Positions 38,701 through 51,322 of a stretch of 64,000 bases of DNA are shown here, one piece after another. Source of the DNA: Hymenolepis diminuta (lineage: Eukaryota; Platyhelminthes; Cestoda; Cyclophyllidea; Hymenolepididae). The notes beneath the pieces are model-generated. The model had not been told where the DNA came from. It saw nothing but the letters and a program-made list of their open reading frames with translations, and made no database searches. The stretch is from contig CAADRB010000029.1 in the NCBI GenBank assembly GCA_900708905.1, positions 471,924 through 535,923 of the forward strand, given 5' to 3'. The position numbers were made by a program, and so were the translations under genes. Position 1 is the stretch's first letter. The number at the start of each line of letters is the position of its first letter.

Positions 38701-38773
38701 AAGCAATTATTTCAAGAAAAAGCAGAAATATAAAAGGCTAACTGAAAAGGTTAGAAACTGAGCGTTGGAATCT

Positions 38774-41700
38774 TCACGAAACAATTTTTCGCTTTCTAAC
38801 CCCATCCTCTTCATTATTTCCATTTCGCTTAACCTGAGAGCGGGTAGTGAGACTCTTCTTGTCCACAACATCTAGCTTGCTGGAAACTGAGTTAATCGCC
38901 GATCCATCTTCTATCCAGCACATAAGACATTTCAGAATGACCAAATTGACCACAAGGAAGACACAAGAAGCGGCCCAAAGAGCAAGCCATAACTCACGAC
39001 CCCAATAAGGCGGTCCGACCATTTCGTGAAGGTAGGCGAAGCCTAGCCAGAAAGCCTGACCGATGAACCAGAGGGCAGCGAGCCTAAAACCACGATTAAC
39101 AGCGGTGGGAGGAAGACCAATACCTTCGCGAAAGCCGCAAAGCTCACCCTTTCGACCTGGCGGTGATCGAATGTGAGCCAAGGCTGGTGGAAGGAGAACT
39201 AACCACCAGAGAAAATATTGCGATGTGCATACCTAGAAGAAATAAAATATAGCAATTAAGCAATTTGGTTATCTTACTTTATGACATAATATACATACAT
39301 TATCGATCAAAATTGTGCATAGGTTTTAAACAATGATTAACTTCAGACAAAACTGAAACGGAAAAGAGCGGATAAAATAAGGTCCATGCTTAATAGTTAC
39401 TGAAATAAATAGAATAAGCATTACTTAACTTGATTGTCATTACCCATGTCAAGGAGATAGAAAAAAATTAACTCAGAAAATGGTAGAAAAAAATAGGGAG
39501 AGAATAAGTACAAGTAGAGGTTGAGTAGAAGTAGAGAATAAAATCAGGATATCGTTTATTTGATCAAGTTTTCAACTTTATATCCAGTGAGCGTAGTTTA
39601 CTGCATTAGGTGCAAATATTCCAAAGGTCCTCTACAGGCACTGTCTTATACGCAAAGCATTTCTTTACCCTCTACATTAATTATATTCAGTTACATCTTT
39701 ATGTAACCACTGGGTGTTAGCCAAAGCGCGTCAGACACCAATCAATTGAGGTCCGCCAATATAATGGAACCTCAGACTAAATAGCCCACCCAAAATAACA
39801 CAAACATCTTCTCACACAGCGCTTTCCCCAGGATTAAAGGATAAAAATAAGCAAACTTCTTTAGAGTGAATGCAAATAACCATAATGCTTCTCTACCTCC
39901 TGTCTTTAAAATTGTTCGTCAGAACACGATTCAAAATTGTCTTACCCTAAATTCTTTCATCGACATTCAAGGGAATATCAAAGTTGGGAGCGACTTCGCT
40001 CCTAATTAAACATCGGTACTTAAACCAATGCAATTTCTGGAAAAAAGTTCATCATTGAAAAATGTCAAGTCACTTGCGGGACTTTTCACAAAAGAAGAAG
40101 GAAACCCTAACACCAACTGACGTCATATCACTAAAAATTCAAGATAGATAAGTTTGTTTTTGTGAAAAAAATTAACAGGCAAATATCTCCCGTTAATCTT
40201 AATGATACATGAAAGGAAGAATAATAGAATTAGAGGAATTGGTTGAGAAGTACAAAATATTTTTTCCTTCACTATCGTTTGAAAAAAAAAGATGGCAAAT
40301 GAAAAGTTTAGGACAGCAATAACATTCCCCATCTACTTATTCATGCTTCAATAAAGTCGACTTTTATCGAAAATTTCAATATGGTATCCTCTGTTTTAAA
40401 AATATTATTTTAAAATAGATTCATAGAAAATAAAGAGACAGGAATCGCATATTTAGATAGAAAATCTAGAGATTGTTGTTGTAAATATTAGGGTATTTCT
40501 TCTATAAACGCACATTTCGGTGCATCTAAACAGAGTTCGTCGACATTATCCCCCGTGCATTAATTTACCAATTATTGATTCTCATAACGTACCTGAGAGC
40601 GGAATCTGGCCGCCACCCCCCATTGCTTAATAAGTTACCCAATCTTCTATACATGTATTTCAGCCCATTTGAGTGATTCTATTTTCATAATAAACTACCT
40701 TTCTTGAGTTACATATCTTCTTGTTTCTTTCTGCGGAAGCTGAGAAATTCTAGAAATAGTGAGCAACTTAGAATATTCTACCTACAGCCTAGATTATATC
40801 AGTGAATATTATTTCTTTGTGCTTTCCTAACGCAAGTACTCACATATCGTAGCTTCCTCTTCTATCTTGTTTGCGATGAAGATCAGAGAAGGTAGAAGCG
40901 TGCAAGTATATACTAGTTGGTTCTTAGTTGTAGTAACCGCTGTATAAGTGTATCAATATACTGTACGAACATTCAAAATTCATGCATATTCTGCAATTCG
41001 CAAAGACAAAGGAAATACTGATTAAAGGACAAGGATGACAGAAAGAGAAACTGAACAAATCCAATTCAGATTCTCATCGCCTTAGATACAAAAAAGTCCA
41101 TTTCAGTAATACATAGTTTTTGAGAGAGGCGGGAGTGGGGACGCGTTAAGTACTCTATAACTTTTATTACCACCACAGTACACGCGGAAAGGAAGTAACA
41201 ATTTGTTTATTAAAAAATGTCTTTGATGCTGCCGCCTCACAACACTAAGTGAGAGAGAACTTCAACGCAATGTGAGGCGCCAAAGTGCTCGTAAGTACAG
41301 GTACACATTTTCAGGAGAAGTTTAAAATAATTGCTCTCCTTCTTCTCTCTCCAGTTAAATTACTTACGAAATTGAATAGAGAGTAGAATTTCATTCGTCT
41401 CTGCCCGAGACTGACAGTAACAGTAACGTAGAAAACGAGTTTGTCTATCAAGCCGTAAACTATGGTTTATTTTTAATACATTTGTTTTGCAGACTAAAAC
41501 AAACCAACTGGGAAGGGACTGTTGGATTAATAAACGGTAAAAATATCGATAAACAATGTAAAACCGTAACGTGGAAGTTTGAAAAGAAGGAAAGGATGAA
41601 TATTTCGGCGAAAAACATCAATAATTATTACAACGCGCCTGTGGCTCAGTGTTCTACCTGTTAGCACATCCAATTTTAAAAAATATTTAAATAAGATAAC

Positions 41701-44700
41701 CGTTGTCAACGCGAGAAACAAATTTAATCACAATTTCTGACAATAACATATCTTGATTTCGACCCACTTCAAATATCAAACATTGATGTGAGTATAAAAG
41801 TTGGGAGCGACTTCGCTCCTAATTAAACATCGGTATTTAAACCAGTGCAATTTCTGGAAAAAAGTTCATCATTGAAAAATGTCAAGCATTGATGTGAGTT
41901 TCATCTCATTTTAAGCGCAAAACTTTAGCGCCTTTAGAACGTCAAGTGCAATAATGCAGGTGTTCACTTAAATCGATATTTTTATCAATTGATTGGATTA
42001 GCAAAATTATTATGGAATTAAATAATAATGCGAATCTTCGTTTATGAAAACTCAACAATTTTCAACTTAATAATCCTATAAACTACAACCGAATATAACG
42101 CTCCAAAAATTCGAAGTGAGGAACAATGTAATTCTAGTCAAAAAGAAACCTACACTTTTTAAAGTCGAAGCCCTTCAACTTTACCTATGTCATCTTCAAA
42201 TAAGTGAAATATTAATTTTTTATTCATATTTTTGATTTGAACATTAGTTGATCATAAAAAAGGTTAAAATAATGGTATGAATATTATCATCTTGTTATAT
42301 TCGGAAAGCCTAAAATAATGGATAAGTTAAATTAAAAGAAAAGAGGAAGGAGCAATTTCTTTATCTATTTCCTTTTATAAAGAAACGATTCCACACACTG
42401 AATACCAAGTGCAATCACTTTGATAAAAATCCTCAGAAAAAAGGTAAGATCATTTAGCGTCATTGTGGACATTTAACGACTTCTAATAGCCCTCGATCTA
42501 GCTAATTAAATAAAGAGCGGAACACAACTATGCAGTCTGACAAATAATTACATCTAATAGATTTAGCCTTCTGAACAGAAGTTAATGGAAATAACTTGGT
42601 GATTTTTTGCCCCTATTTACCTGGAGGGAACACAGGTTCAATCCCGAGAACGAATTATGAAATCTAACTTCTGTAACTTGAACTAATCATTTAAGTAAAT
42701 ACTGTACAACCCGAATCCAAACAATGAAATGAAGTAACTATTTAATTCCTTAACATTGCTCTTAGCATCGTTTTGAGTAGCAAAGTTAAAGGGATTTGAG
42801 GTAATGGATCTAATCACACTATATAGAAATTAACCATTTTCAAAACCAAACTAGTAGTAATCGTTTGTAAAAGAAAACTATGTACAAAGGCCCCGGAGAC
42901 ACAGAGACAACATGCCCTGACTAAATCACATCTTAGTATATACCTTGTAGCTACAGTAGTTTGAATAGATAAATGTGACGACAGGGGGGAACCAATCATA
43001 TACGGGTAGCTGTGTTTCAAAAAGAGTGTCATGTGGGCAAATAATACAGACAAAGAAATACTACATCCCTGATAAGAAAATCACATTTTTCACCTTCCAA
43101 ATTTCTGATTATGTAATCATCTATCTCTATTATTGTTTTAAATAATAGCGGAAAGCGAAACACTAAAATCTACAAGAATTCAGCCTCATGACTAGCGCAA
43201 TTTCTATGATTAAAATTAAATTCAAAGAAATTTCGCTTTAAAATTTAAACAATTGCGCATTTGGCGGAATTTATTCATTTCATTTCATTCCCAGATGTTT
43301 TTTCCGATGACTTCTTTCTGCAGAAAATATAAATACCTAAGTGTGCGAATAAATCAAGAGTGAAACGCAGGTGCTAACATCTCGACCAACTACCGAGGGA
43401 AATGAAAATGAAACCTGATTAACAGTTTTAAATTTAGATGTTATACTCATTAATAACTCGTACTGGTCATCGGTGACGTAGCAGTCGACGGGTATATCCA
43501 TTGAGTCAGGGGTCAGGAGTCCGGATGATGGCCGATGGTATTGATTAATACTGGTTAATAGGCGGTTGGCAAATGTACTTTTCTCATTAAACGCTCTAGG
43601 ACTCAATTCATTCGTCAAAGATGGGTGTTGAAAAACACTTCTTGGTAGCACAATAATCAGCGTGTACATCTGCTAAGTCAGACCTCATGACGTCGACGCT
43701 CATCGGTGCATATCCAGTGATGTAGGTGTTCTGACCAATAAGGGAGGCGGCAGAGGGCTGCTTCAGGATGCCTTCCCTTTACCCAAGTTAACAATTCTCC
43801 CACTGAGCTTTGAATTATTATTGATGACTCGTTTTTGTCATCGTAATATATCAATTATTAAAATTAGCTTTTTCAATAAACACTTAGTCTGGGTTCCAGA
43901 GACATGGAAAAAATCTCTGAACGAAAATGGTTCATTCGCCTCGTACTTCTTCCCTCCCCCAAATTTCGGTTTATATACCCTTTCTAAACATCATACTACA
44001 TTTTCAACTAACGTTTACTTTGACAATAAGGAAAGAACTTTACCAACTCTTCAAGAAACTCTCAAATGACCATCCAGCTAGGGTAGTTATCTCAACCACT
44101 TCATGTATATTAATGAGTCTCAACCAGTGTCATGGGATTTAACAGACACTATCGGCAGCACCATCGGTAAATTTTCCGAATGAATAACGAATAACTCAAG
44201 CAAGAAGCTCAAAATTGATTCGAGTGTTATCACCACCACATTATATCTCATCAGAGTGAATGCTTTGTGGATCTCTCATATTTGAACCTTTGCCCTATTC
44301 TGCTAATACAGATCTTTAAAGGGTTTTATGTGAGTCTTAATCTCAGGTATATTATTATTAAATATTGTAACGGGACGAAGTTTTATAGTTGAAAACGCTT
44401 TACTATAAGATTTCAGAGTGCAAATCATGTGCAAGATATTATTATGAAAGGGCTGTGGTACATTTACAAATCATCATGGAAGGCAGTTGTCATTTCCCTT
44501 TTTATAGTAACAGGAACGTTTATTACACCTTTTCATCACTAAGAATTTATTCCTAAAAAAACTTACAAAGAAAAAGACAAGAAACTCGTTGTTACAACTA
44601 TGAAGAAGGGTCCAAGGAGTATAACGATTAGTATGACATGTTCGTATCAATCATACGAACGAATTAGTCATCGGTTAAAATTCCTTTAATTTGCCATCCA

Positions 44701-47700
44701 AGAATAGACTCCATTCAAAAAGGTAAGGCATCTATCAGTTCGATTATTTTGATTGTGTTAATTACATTAGAGTTAGTTCAAAGAAATTCACTTGTAAATG
44801 AGAAATCCCTAAAATTGCAAAATTTTATCTAATGGTGATATTTCCATCTACTCCAGTAGGAATTGGAAAACATTGCACATAATTTCCCCTATTTTATGAT
44901 TTAGTTGAAAATATTTTGCGAATTAATGAAATGATGTCCACAAATTTCCTTACCCATCTTATTTAGAATGCTGATTTTTCGCTTATTCGCTTTAGAAAGT
45001 TTGCTAACAAGTTGAAAGAACGCTAGTCGCTAATTGATGATGTGGCCGTGTAGCGGAGTAAAGCAGTGCGATAATGGAGGGAGATCGACAAGCAACCTAA
45101 GGGTTGAGGGGGTAGCCCTACATCAAATGAAGTGATGGAGGTAAAAAAACTGAATTAAGCCGAAAAGCAACCTCAGGGCATTTTGTTACACAATTAAATC
45201 AAACCTCAACCCATTCCATCTGCCTGATTATAGAATATTTATGCAAAAGAAACAAGGAGAAATTCATACAAAATGCACGACCACACATTAATTACCCTAC
45301 TTTCACGAATTATGCAAAAACAATAAGTAAGTAGGAAATATACTGACGTCCATTTCTGTCATTTCTCCACTTTAATAATTTTTGGTTTACTTTTTTCCTC
45401 TCTTAATTGACTGACGTCATTAGGTTAGAAGAGCAAAGTGCTTGTTTGCTTCTTTGAGATTATTTTCTATTAAAATAAATTTATCGCAAAATATTGAGGA
45501 ACAATAAAGGATGATGACTATTATTATCCCAGAGTTTGAGCCTAAAAGCTGACAACAAGAGGATCTGTTTCATTTGTTGGAACTAGTATTGGCAGCTTTC
45601 AGTTACGACTGATACAAAAGGCTTTCACAAACAACGGACAACCAGAGTTTTAAATTAAAAAGTCAGGAGTTGAGAACAAACCAAATTATATTGAACAACG
45701 CCCAAGAGAATACTAAGAGGAACGAGGGAGAGCTCAAGAGTCGAGCGTCTGCACCAAAAATCTTTACATGCGAATTATCAGTTATCGCGAAAAGAGTGAC
45801 TACAAATCGTTAATCAATATTCTCCAACTGAAACATTTTGAAAACAGTTCAAGCAAACGCGAAAACGCAAACATGATTTTCTCTGATCCAGAATGAATAA
45901 AATTAATACTGCTCAAAATAAAAAGAAATTTTTTGGAGAATTCTTTACATAAATTAACGAATGCGCCTTACAGGTAGGCGACAAGGGTTTGATTAGTTAG
46001 TTCAGTTCGAGTGTCCCTTGTGTTTATATGAAAAAGAAGCACAAACAAGGTGGAATGAACTACCACTCAATTTAACCAACTAGTTAATAGGCTATGAGCA
46101 CAACAAACCTAAACTCACTCAGGATAAAGGAACCAAATAATGATATTTGAAATTTAGAACACTATAGCATGAACTAAATTCAATAATTAAAAAATGGAAA
46201 ACCAGAAGAACCCAGAAATCAAGTAATTAAAAAAGAATCGGGTTAAATAAAATTCCTTTCACTAAGGATCATGTCTCAAAGGCTGAGAATCCTAAGCCTT
46301 AAATAAGAGATTAAAAAACTCCCAATCGTGACGATTATGATAATTTAAAATAATGAAAAAGCGTTCCTAATTTCCTAAGCCCATTAGGAGAAGTGCTCAC
46401 GACACTTAGGTAGAGGGCCGGTATCTTGAAACCACTGTTGTCAGGACCTCACACTCCATCACCCCCACTGTTGAACGGATTAAACAGAGTGGTTGGTTGC
46501 CAACACCTCTGGGTGTGGTCCAATGAGCACTGATCTCGTGAACTTTGACTTTACAGACATGCACGTTGACCACTGACTACTAATGTAAATTCTCTTCTCA
46601 TAAAAATAATGTTTTGTGAAGAACAAAATACAAAAATAATGCGGTAGTTATCAAGCTAATTTCCAACAAAATTCAACAAATATCTTAAAGAAAAGATGCC
46701 TTAAGAGAAAATTTAATCTTTTATCTCGACATATCGACATCGCACTCTGCGCTTCCATAAAAAGCGTAACACAGATATCTTTCTACCTTACTCATATCGT
46801 TGATATCAAATGTAATTGTTTTTATTAAAATTAAAAAAATATAAAATCTCGGATTTGGAAAGTTTTACAAGGTATGACTCTTCTGTACTGTCCTACTATT
46901 AGGAGATCTGGTTCTGCTACTATGACATATCCACTCACTAGATATTACTGGCCTACACTTCACTCAGACTCAGAGAGAGAAGATAAGACAGATATGCAGT
47001 TTTGTTTCTCTTTTTAACGAAACTATTATAGGATAACATAATTAGTCATTGTACCGAGGAAGAGGGACTTGTCTAGACCAACTGTGCAGATACTCAAGCC
47101 GACATGCACCCGCATATATAATTTGACAGAGAACACTGCAGACGTATTGCTTATCTCACAAAAGCGCATTGTTGGGGTTAGGGCAACAACTAATGGCTGG
47201 TAGCAAAAAAGTTAACAGTAACAACATTTACAGACCGGAGCACCAAGAACTGAATAAGAACTGATCAAGCCACAGTGAGGGTTCAAGTAGGTAAGAGAGA
47301 TAAGGAATAAAGGCGATGAGAGACCGGCATGGGAGTTGTGTATGACAAGTGTATGTCTGCGCATGTGTATGCGAGTGGAAATACAGACAGTTTATGAGTC
47401 ACTTGGACAAGGACATGGGTGCAGTGTGTTTTTAATGAAACGGGACGATTATAGAAAGGGGGGAGAAAAGATAGACATAGACGTGACAGATGGGGGTTTT
47501 TGCGTCACATGGACATAAAGATGTCACTGAGACATAGTGGACGAAAACCCGAAGTATTGCCATAGAGGAAGGGAATAAAGAGTAATTTTGGAAATGCATA
47601 GTACCAATTTTCATAGTGAATTTCATTATTTATCTGTATTTTAAAGTACATTCAAGCGATATCGGCAAGTTAGTAATTTGGTTTTTCTCGATTTTTATAG

Positions 47701-50700
47701 TCGGTCAGCAATGATTTAAGTGGGGATATGTAGAATAAATAAAAATTTTAATAACAAAAGTAACAAATGAAATGTCAAAAAATTTTGCGAAAAAAGTTTG
47801 TTATAATTGAAAAAAAAAATCTAGGGCCAAAAAAGACGAAATCTCTGCCTCTTCCATGGTAGAAACATGACAGATTTCCCAAGCAGAATCTAGGCCATCA
47901 AAACTGACCTAGAAAACGTTCTCAAAAATATGGGATCATCTATTTCTACTACAGAAAGTGCAGCTCCTTCAGTTTAAACAAATTCAATGCGTGCCACCGG
48001 TGGCAAAGCCTACAGACAATCAATCTTAAAATTTTGTACACTCTCGTCTAACATCAAACGATTTTGAAATGGATTTTGAAATAACGTTTTTATGAAAATG
48101 CAAGCCAATACAAATCTCCATTCACGAAGACGATTTCTATTTAATATACCTTAACACTCAAATATCCCAAGGGGAGAAGGGTTTAGGGATGAAAGGAGGA
48201 GAAAACACAACTCTAGCTCTATAGAAATGCCAACTTTTCATACCCAAATCTTCGGATTTAACCTCGTTCGGTAGATAAAATGTGGACTATTGTATATCTC
48301 TACTTAATACATTGTACTTTATCAAATGAGTTTTAAAGTACAAAAGTCTGAATAAACTACACAAATGAGGGAATACATGCTCTTTAAACTTAAATATTAC
48401 AGTTATTATTATCATCAAAAAACGATAACACAATAATAACAAAAACCACTTATCGACAAACCCATCCAGACGCTTACGCATTGTGAGATAATTTATAATG
48501 AAAGTAATGTGATTGTAGTTAAAATATCATGTGTTTAGCATACATTCACTGGTGAGGTTATAGCATGCATAAATGTTGCCCTATAACGGCACAACAAACT
48601 GAGACAACCATAAGGAGATAAAGTGATTGATGACTTCTCTGTGCGAAATCTAGACACGTCATTTACGGTATAAAGATAGGATAGGTGAGGCCTATCAGTC
48701 TCATAAATCTGTGCGTTTCCAGATGCGGGCTTTATAATGCTATCAGACGGAATAGAGATGGTTTACTTGAAACGTTTGATCGCGAAAAAAAAATGCGACC
48801 CTCCGTCCATGAAAACGACAGTCAGGACAGTTTTCTATTCAGACAACGCCAAAAAATCAAATTTTACATACTCACCTTATTGAAAGCGACAAAAGTAAAT
48901 GTGATAGCGAACCATGCAAAGCTCTGTTTCCTCCAATACCGAAACGATAGGACAACGATTAATATCAGTGAGGGTAGCATAATCAATATCTTGAAGAGTT
49001 TGTACATTTTCTCCAGCATAGCCTTTTGGAAAAAGGCATCCAGAACCCATTCAGGCATATAGTTGTAGGGGAATAAGTTCGGATCGTAATATTCTTTAGG
49101 GTTGGTGGAGTTTATGGCAAGTGTTCCCTCAAATAAGTAGATGGGATAAAAATGGGGGGCGAAGTTGTGCCAGAAGTCAACTCGAGTGAAGTGATAGAAG
49201 TAAGACTGATGAAGGAAAGTCCATCCATAAGCCCAGTATCCAGCCCCAGTTAAGCCCAACAGAGATGCAAGAGTTGCACATCCGAAATACCAGTGTCGTA
49301 AAGTGGGTAAACGAAATACAGAAGGCTTAGTTGGATCGCAAAGGTGCAGGTAGATCGCCGGTGCATAGATAATTGGATAGAGTTTGAGATGGATGCAAGT
49401 TCCAAAGAGAAGACCCGCTAACATGATACGATTTTGTAAAAGACAGTAGAGACAAGCTAGCACAAAAACGCCGAGGACAGATTCCGCATTTCCACGGACC
49501 GAAACTGTAGCCGTTATGGGATTGAATAGCCAGATAATACCTACTAGCCAGGAGATTGTTTGCGAACTCTTTTGCTGATCCTAAAAAGCATTACACGAAG
49601 AGTTAATCCAATTATGCAACTTAGAAGATAGTCAAAATTAGCCCTCGTCAATCTAGGAGGAGCTAATGAAAGGAAAAAGAGTTCCTGCTAATGGGAGCAA
49701 AAAGGAAATACGACTGTAAATGCAAATGATAAATTTGTGTTGCCTAAAACCAGTTGTGTAATCGATCAGATAAGCAGGAAATGAGACAGGATATTAACGG
49801 GAAAAAAATAACAGCTTCCTGTTTTTCCAACAAGTAGTTGTCTATTTTATTCTCTCTCTTATTTATTCTTTCTTTCACAATAGTAACTTATCAAAAACAT
49901 TGTTAGGAATGGTAATTAGATATAAAACGTCCTTTTACGCATTTTTAATGTTCAATTAGCCAAACTTTGTTATGTAACCGATGAAAATTCAGAAGGACTA
50001 ATAGAAAAAATCGATAAGAACTCGTTTCAGCTAACCCATTGGAATAAGCTGTCATAAGAAACAAAACAAATTCTATTATCGATTTCTTAATCATGATAGT
50101 TAACAATCTGTTCAATCCCGGATAAATTTACCGAACACTTCAGCAATCCAGGAAAAATGCTTGATCAAAAAATGTCTAGTGTAGACGTATAGTAATAGGT
50201 ATTTTCATTATTCTCCCGTAATTGTTCCCCAAAAAGACTAATGTATAAAACTACGGATTCACGTTTACTAATGGTACAAAAAAATCGACAGAAAATCAGG
50301 TTTTCCTTCACTTGCGTTAGTGTGGATTAAAATGCCGTTTAACTACCGACTTTCATCCGCGTGAGCTAACAAACTTTCCAACGCAGAAAGAATTTATCAA
50401 AAATAGCTGATTGAATCACGTATTAGTGCGCTTGTAAAGGAAAGAAACGATCTAAATTTAAATTTGAAAACAAAATTTCAATTGCTAATTAGGGGATTAA
50501 AAACTAATCCATGAAAGAATATTTTCAATTGTGATGTATTTTGCTATGATGACCCCTGTGACTTTAGGAATCTAATGTGGACCCTGTAGAAATGGTTGTT
50601 ACTTTCAAATATTCTTTTTCATGATTTACTTATCCAGAAACAGGTGTTAATATACGAAGGAAAATGGTATCAAACAATCAGGAGAATCTAAATACTGATA

Positions 50701-51322
50701 AAACATTTGCAATCCTTTGCGATTACCTGCTAATTTTCTAAATTTTGTCAGGATTTCTCTTTATTGAGACAGAACAAACAATGATAAAAGCATGTTCTAA
50801 TTAACCAATTGCGAAATCTATGGAGATTAGGGCGTTTACGCACTATCTGAAAGTATAAAAGTTCACATGAGTGCTATTCATCTACTTTCATCCCCCTGAA
50901 CAATTTAAAAATTTTGCAAAACTCACGGGATGTTCAACCATTATGATATTTCTTTGAAGCAAAGCACATATAATGTCGGATACGATGAAAACGACTTTTC
51001 CAAAGGCATAGGCGGCTGGATAGAAAGATGCTGGAAGGTTGAACCGAGAGAAAACATAGTGTCCAGGCCAGAGAATAAGGGCGATCAGTGGTGAATAGCG
51101 ATATGTTGGCCGGGCTTCGTAAACATCCCGACCAGCTACCATAGCCTTTGCGGCATCAGTAAAGACATCATAATCCACGTCTGTGAAACGCAATTGTCCA
51201 TCTGGCCAGCGGGTTGTGTCCTGCCAAATGCTGAAGATGAAGAGCCCTATTCGTAGTAGCAACGCAATGGCTAATAGGTACCTCACAAAGGCACCTGAAG
51301 AGTTAGCTTTCTTTAGCGACAT
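38774..51322 (-). CDS. PIGM: GPI mannosyltransferase 1
   Basis: Three exons: 51322-50927, 49580-48876, 39232-38774 (1560 nt, 519 aa; human about 423). All junctions are GT-AG, with introns of 1346 and 9643 bp. The protein is a multi-pass ER membrane enzyme of glycosyltransferase family 50; PIG-M with PIG-X adds the first, alpha-1,4-linked mannose from dolichol-phosphate-mannose to GlcN-PI on the lumenal face. The DXD motif is present as DVD at residues 48-50 in RFTDVDYDVFTDAA. Other family stretches are WLFNPITATVSVRGNAES, HLKLYPIIYAPAIYL, FTFVAFNKVCTSQYFLWW and WFIGQAFWLGFAYL. The last ~45 residues form a polar, basic tail (ending VRKRKIVS) not seen in the human protein. The start ATG lies only 1 nt after an AG acceptor (51325-51324), hinting at a spliced leader. 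Exon 3 is far from the rest; its fit to the PIG-M C-terminus is what ties it to this gene. Confidence 0.94.
39980..40069 (+). repeat. 90-bp repeat unit, copy 1
   Basis: Identical to 41797-41886 at 88 of 90 positions. Begins AAAGTTGGGAGCGACTTCGC and ends ATTGAAAAATGTCAAG. A perfect hairpin GGAGCGACTTCGCTCC lies near its start. No direct repeats are seen at its borders. No coding frame. Confidence 0.85.
41797..41886 (+). repeat. 90-bp repeat unit, copy 2, flanked by 13-bp direct repeats
   Basis: Second copy of the 90-bp unit. It is bounded by CATTGATGTGAGT at 41781-41793 and again at 41887-41899, the arrangement left by target-site duplication. The segment between the direct repeats is 93 nt. 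The near-identity to copy 1 suggests recent duplication or insertion. Confidence 0.85.
42868..42960. repeat. Diverged dispersed repeat (pair with 15930-16010)
   Basis: Shares the ACTATGTACAAAGGCCCCGG block and the following TGACTAAATCACATC with 15930-16010. A B-box-like GGTTCAATCCCGAG lies 230 bp upstream at 42630-42643. Class unknown. Confidence 0.35.
47350..47600 (+). repeat. Dispersed repeat, copy B
   Basis: Same-orientation relative of 3810-4055, with ordered shared blocks (GTCTGCG, GCGAGTGGAAATACAGACAG, AATGAAACGGGACGATTATAG, GACAGATGGG, GAGTAATTTTGGAAA). Similarity may extend upstream to about 47270. No coding capacity. Confidence 0.6.

Larger units (their letters stand above)
32391..38773. 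other. Intergenic region between Kv-beta and PIGM
   Basis: No gene recognised. Contains a tRNA-SINE-like head (33735-33822) and a short repeat (33990-34055) that has a relative at 52230-52292. The plus-strand frame 34492-34875 starts with a true ATG but is a low-information hydrophobic stretch with no domain. AATAAA on the minus strand at 38695-38700, 74 nt after the PIGM stop, is a likely poly(A) signal. Confidence 0.5.
39233..48875 (-). other. PIGM: 9.6-kb intron 2 of PIGM
   Basis: By far the longest intron here. It contains the two 90-bp repeat units, the second copy of the 3.8-kb repeat, tRNA-box fragments and many short frames on both strands. I recognise no nested gene. On the minus strand two overlapping frames around 43790-43337 read as plausible but unidentified protein (see findings). 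Confidence 0.7.

Noticed and set aside
47993..48004. Perfect palindrome GCCACCGGTGGC
   Set aside because: A single 12-bp palindrome in 64 kb has no supporting context such as a repeat end or promoter.
48685..49062. 125-codon plus-strand ORF
   Set aside because: Overlaps PIGM exon 2 on the opposite strand; it is an antisense shadow.
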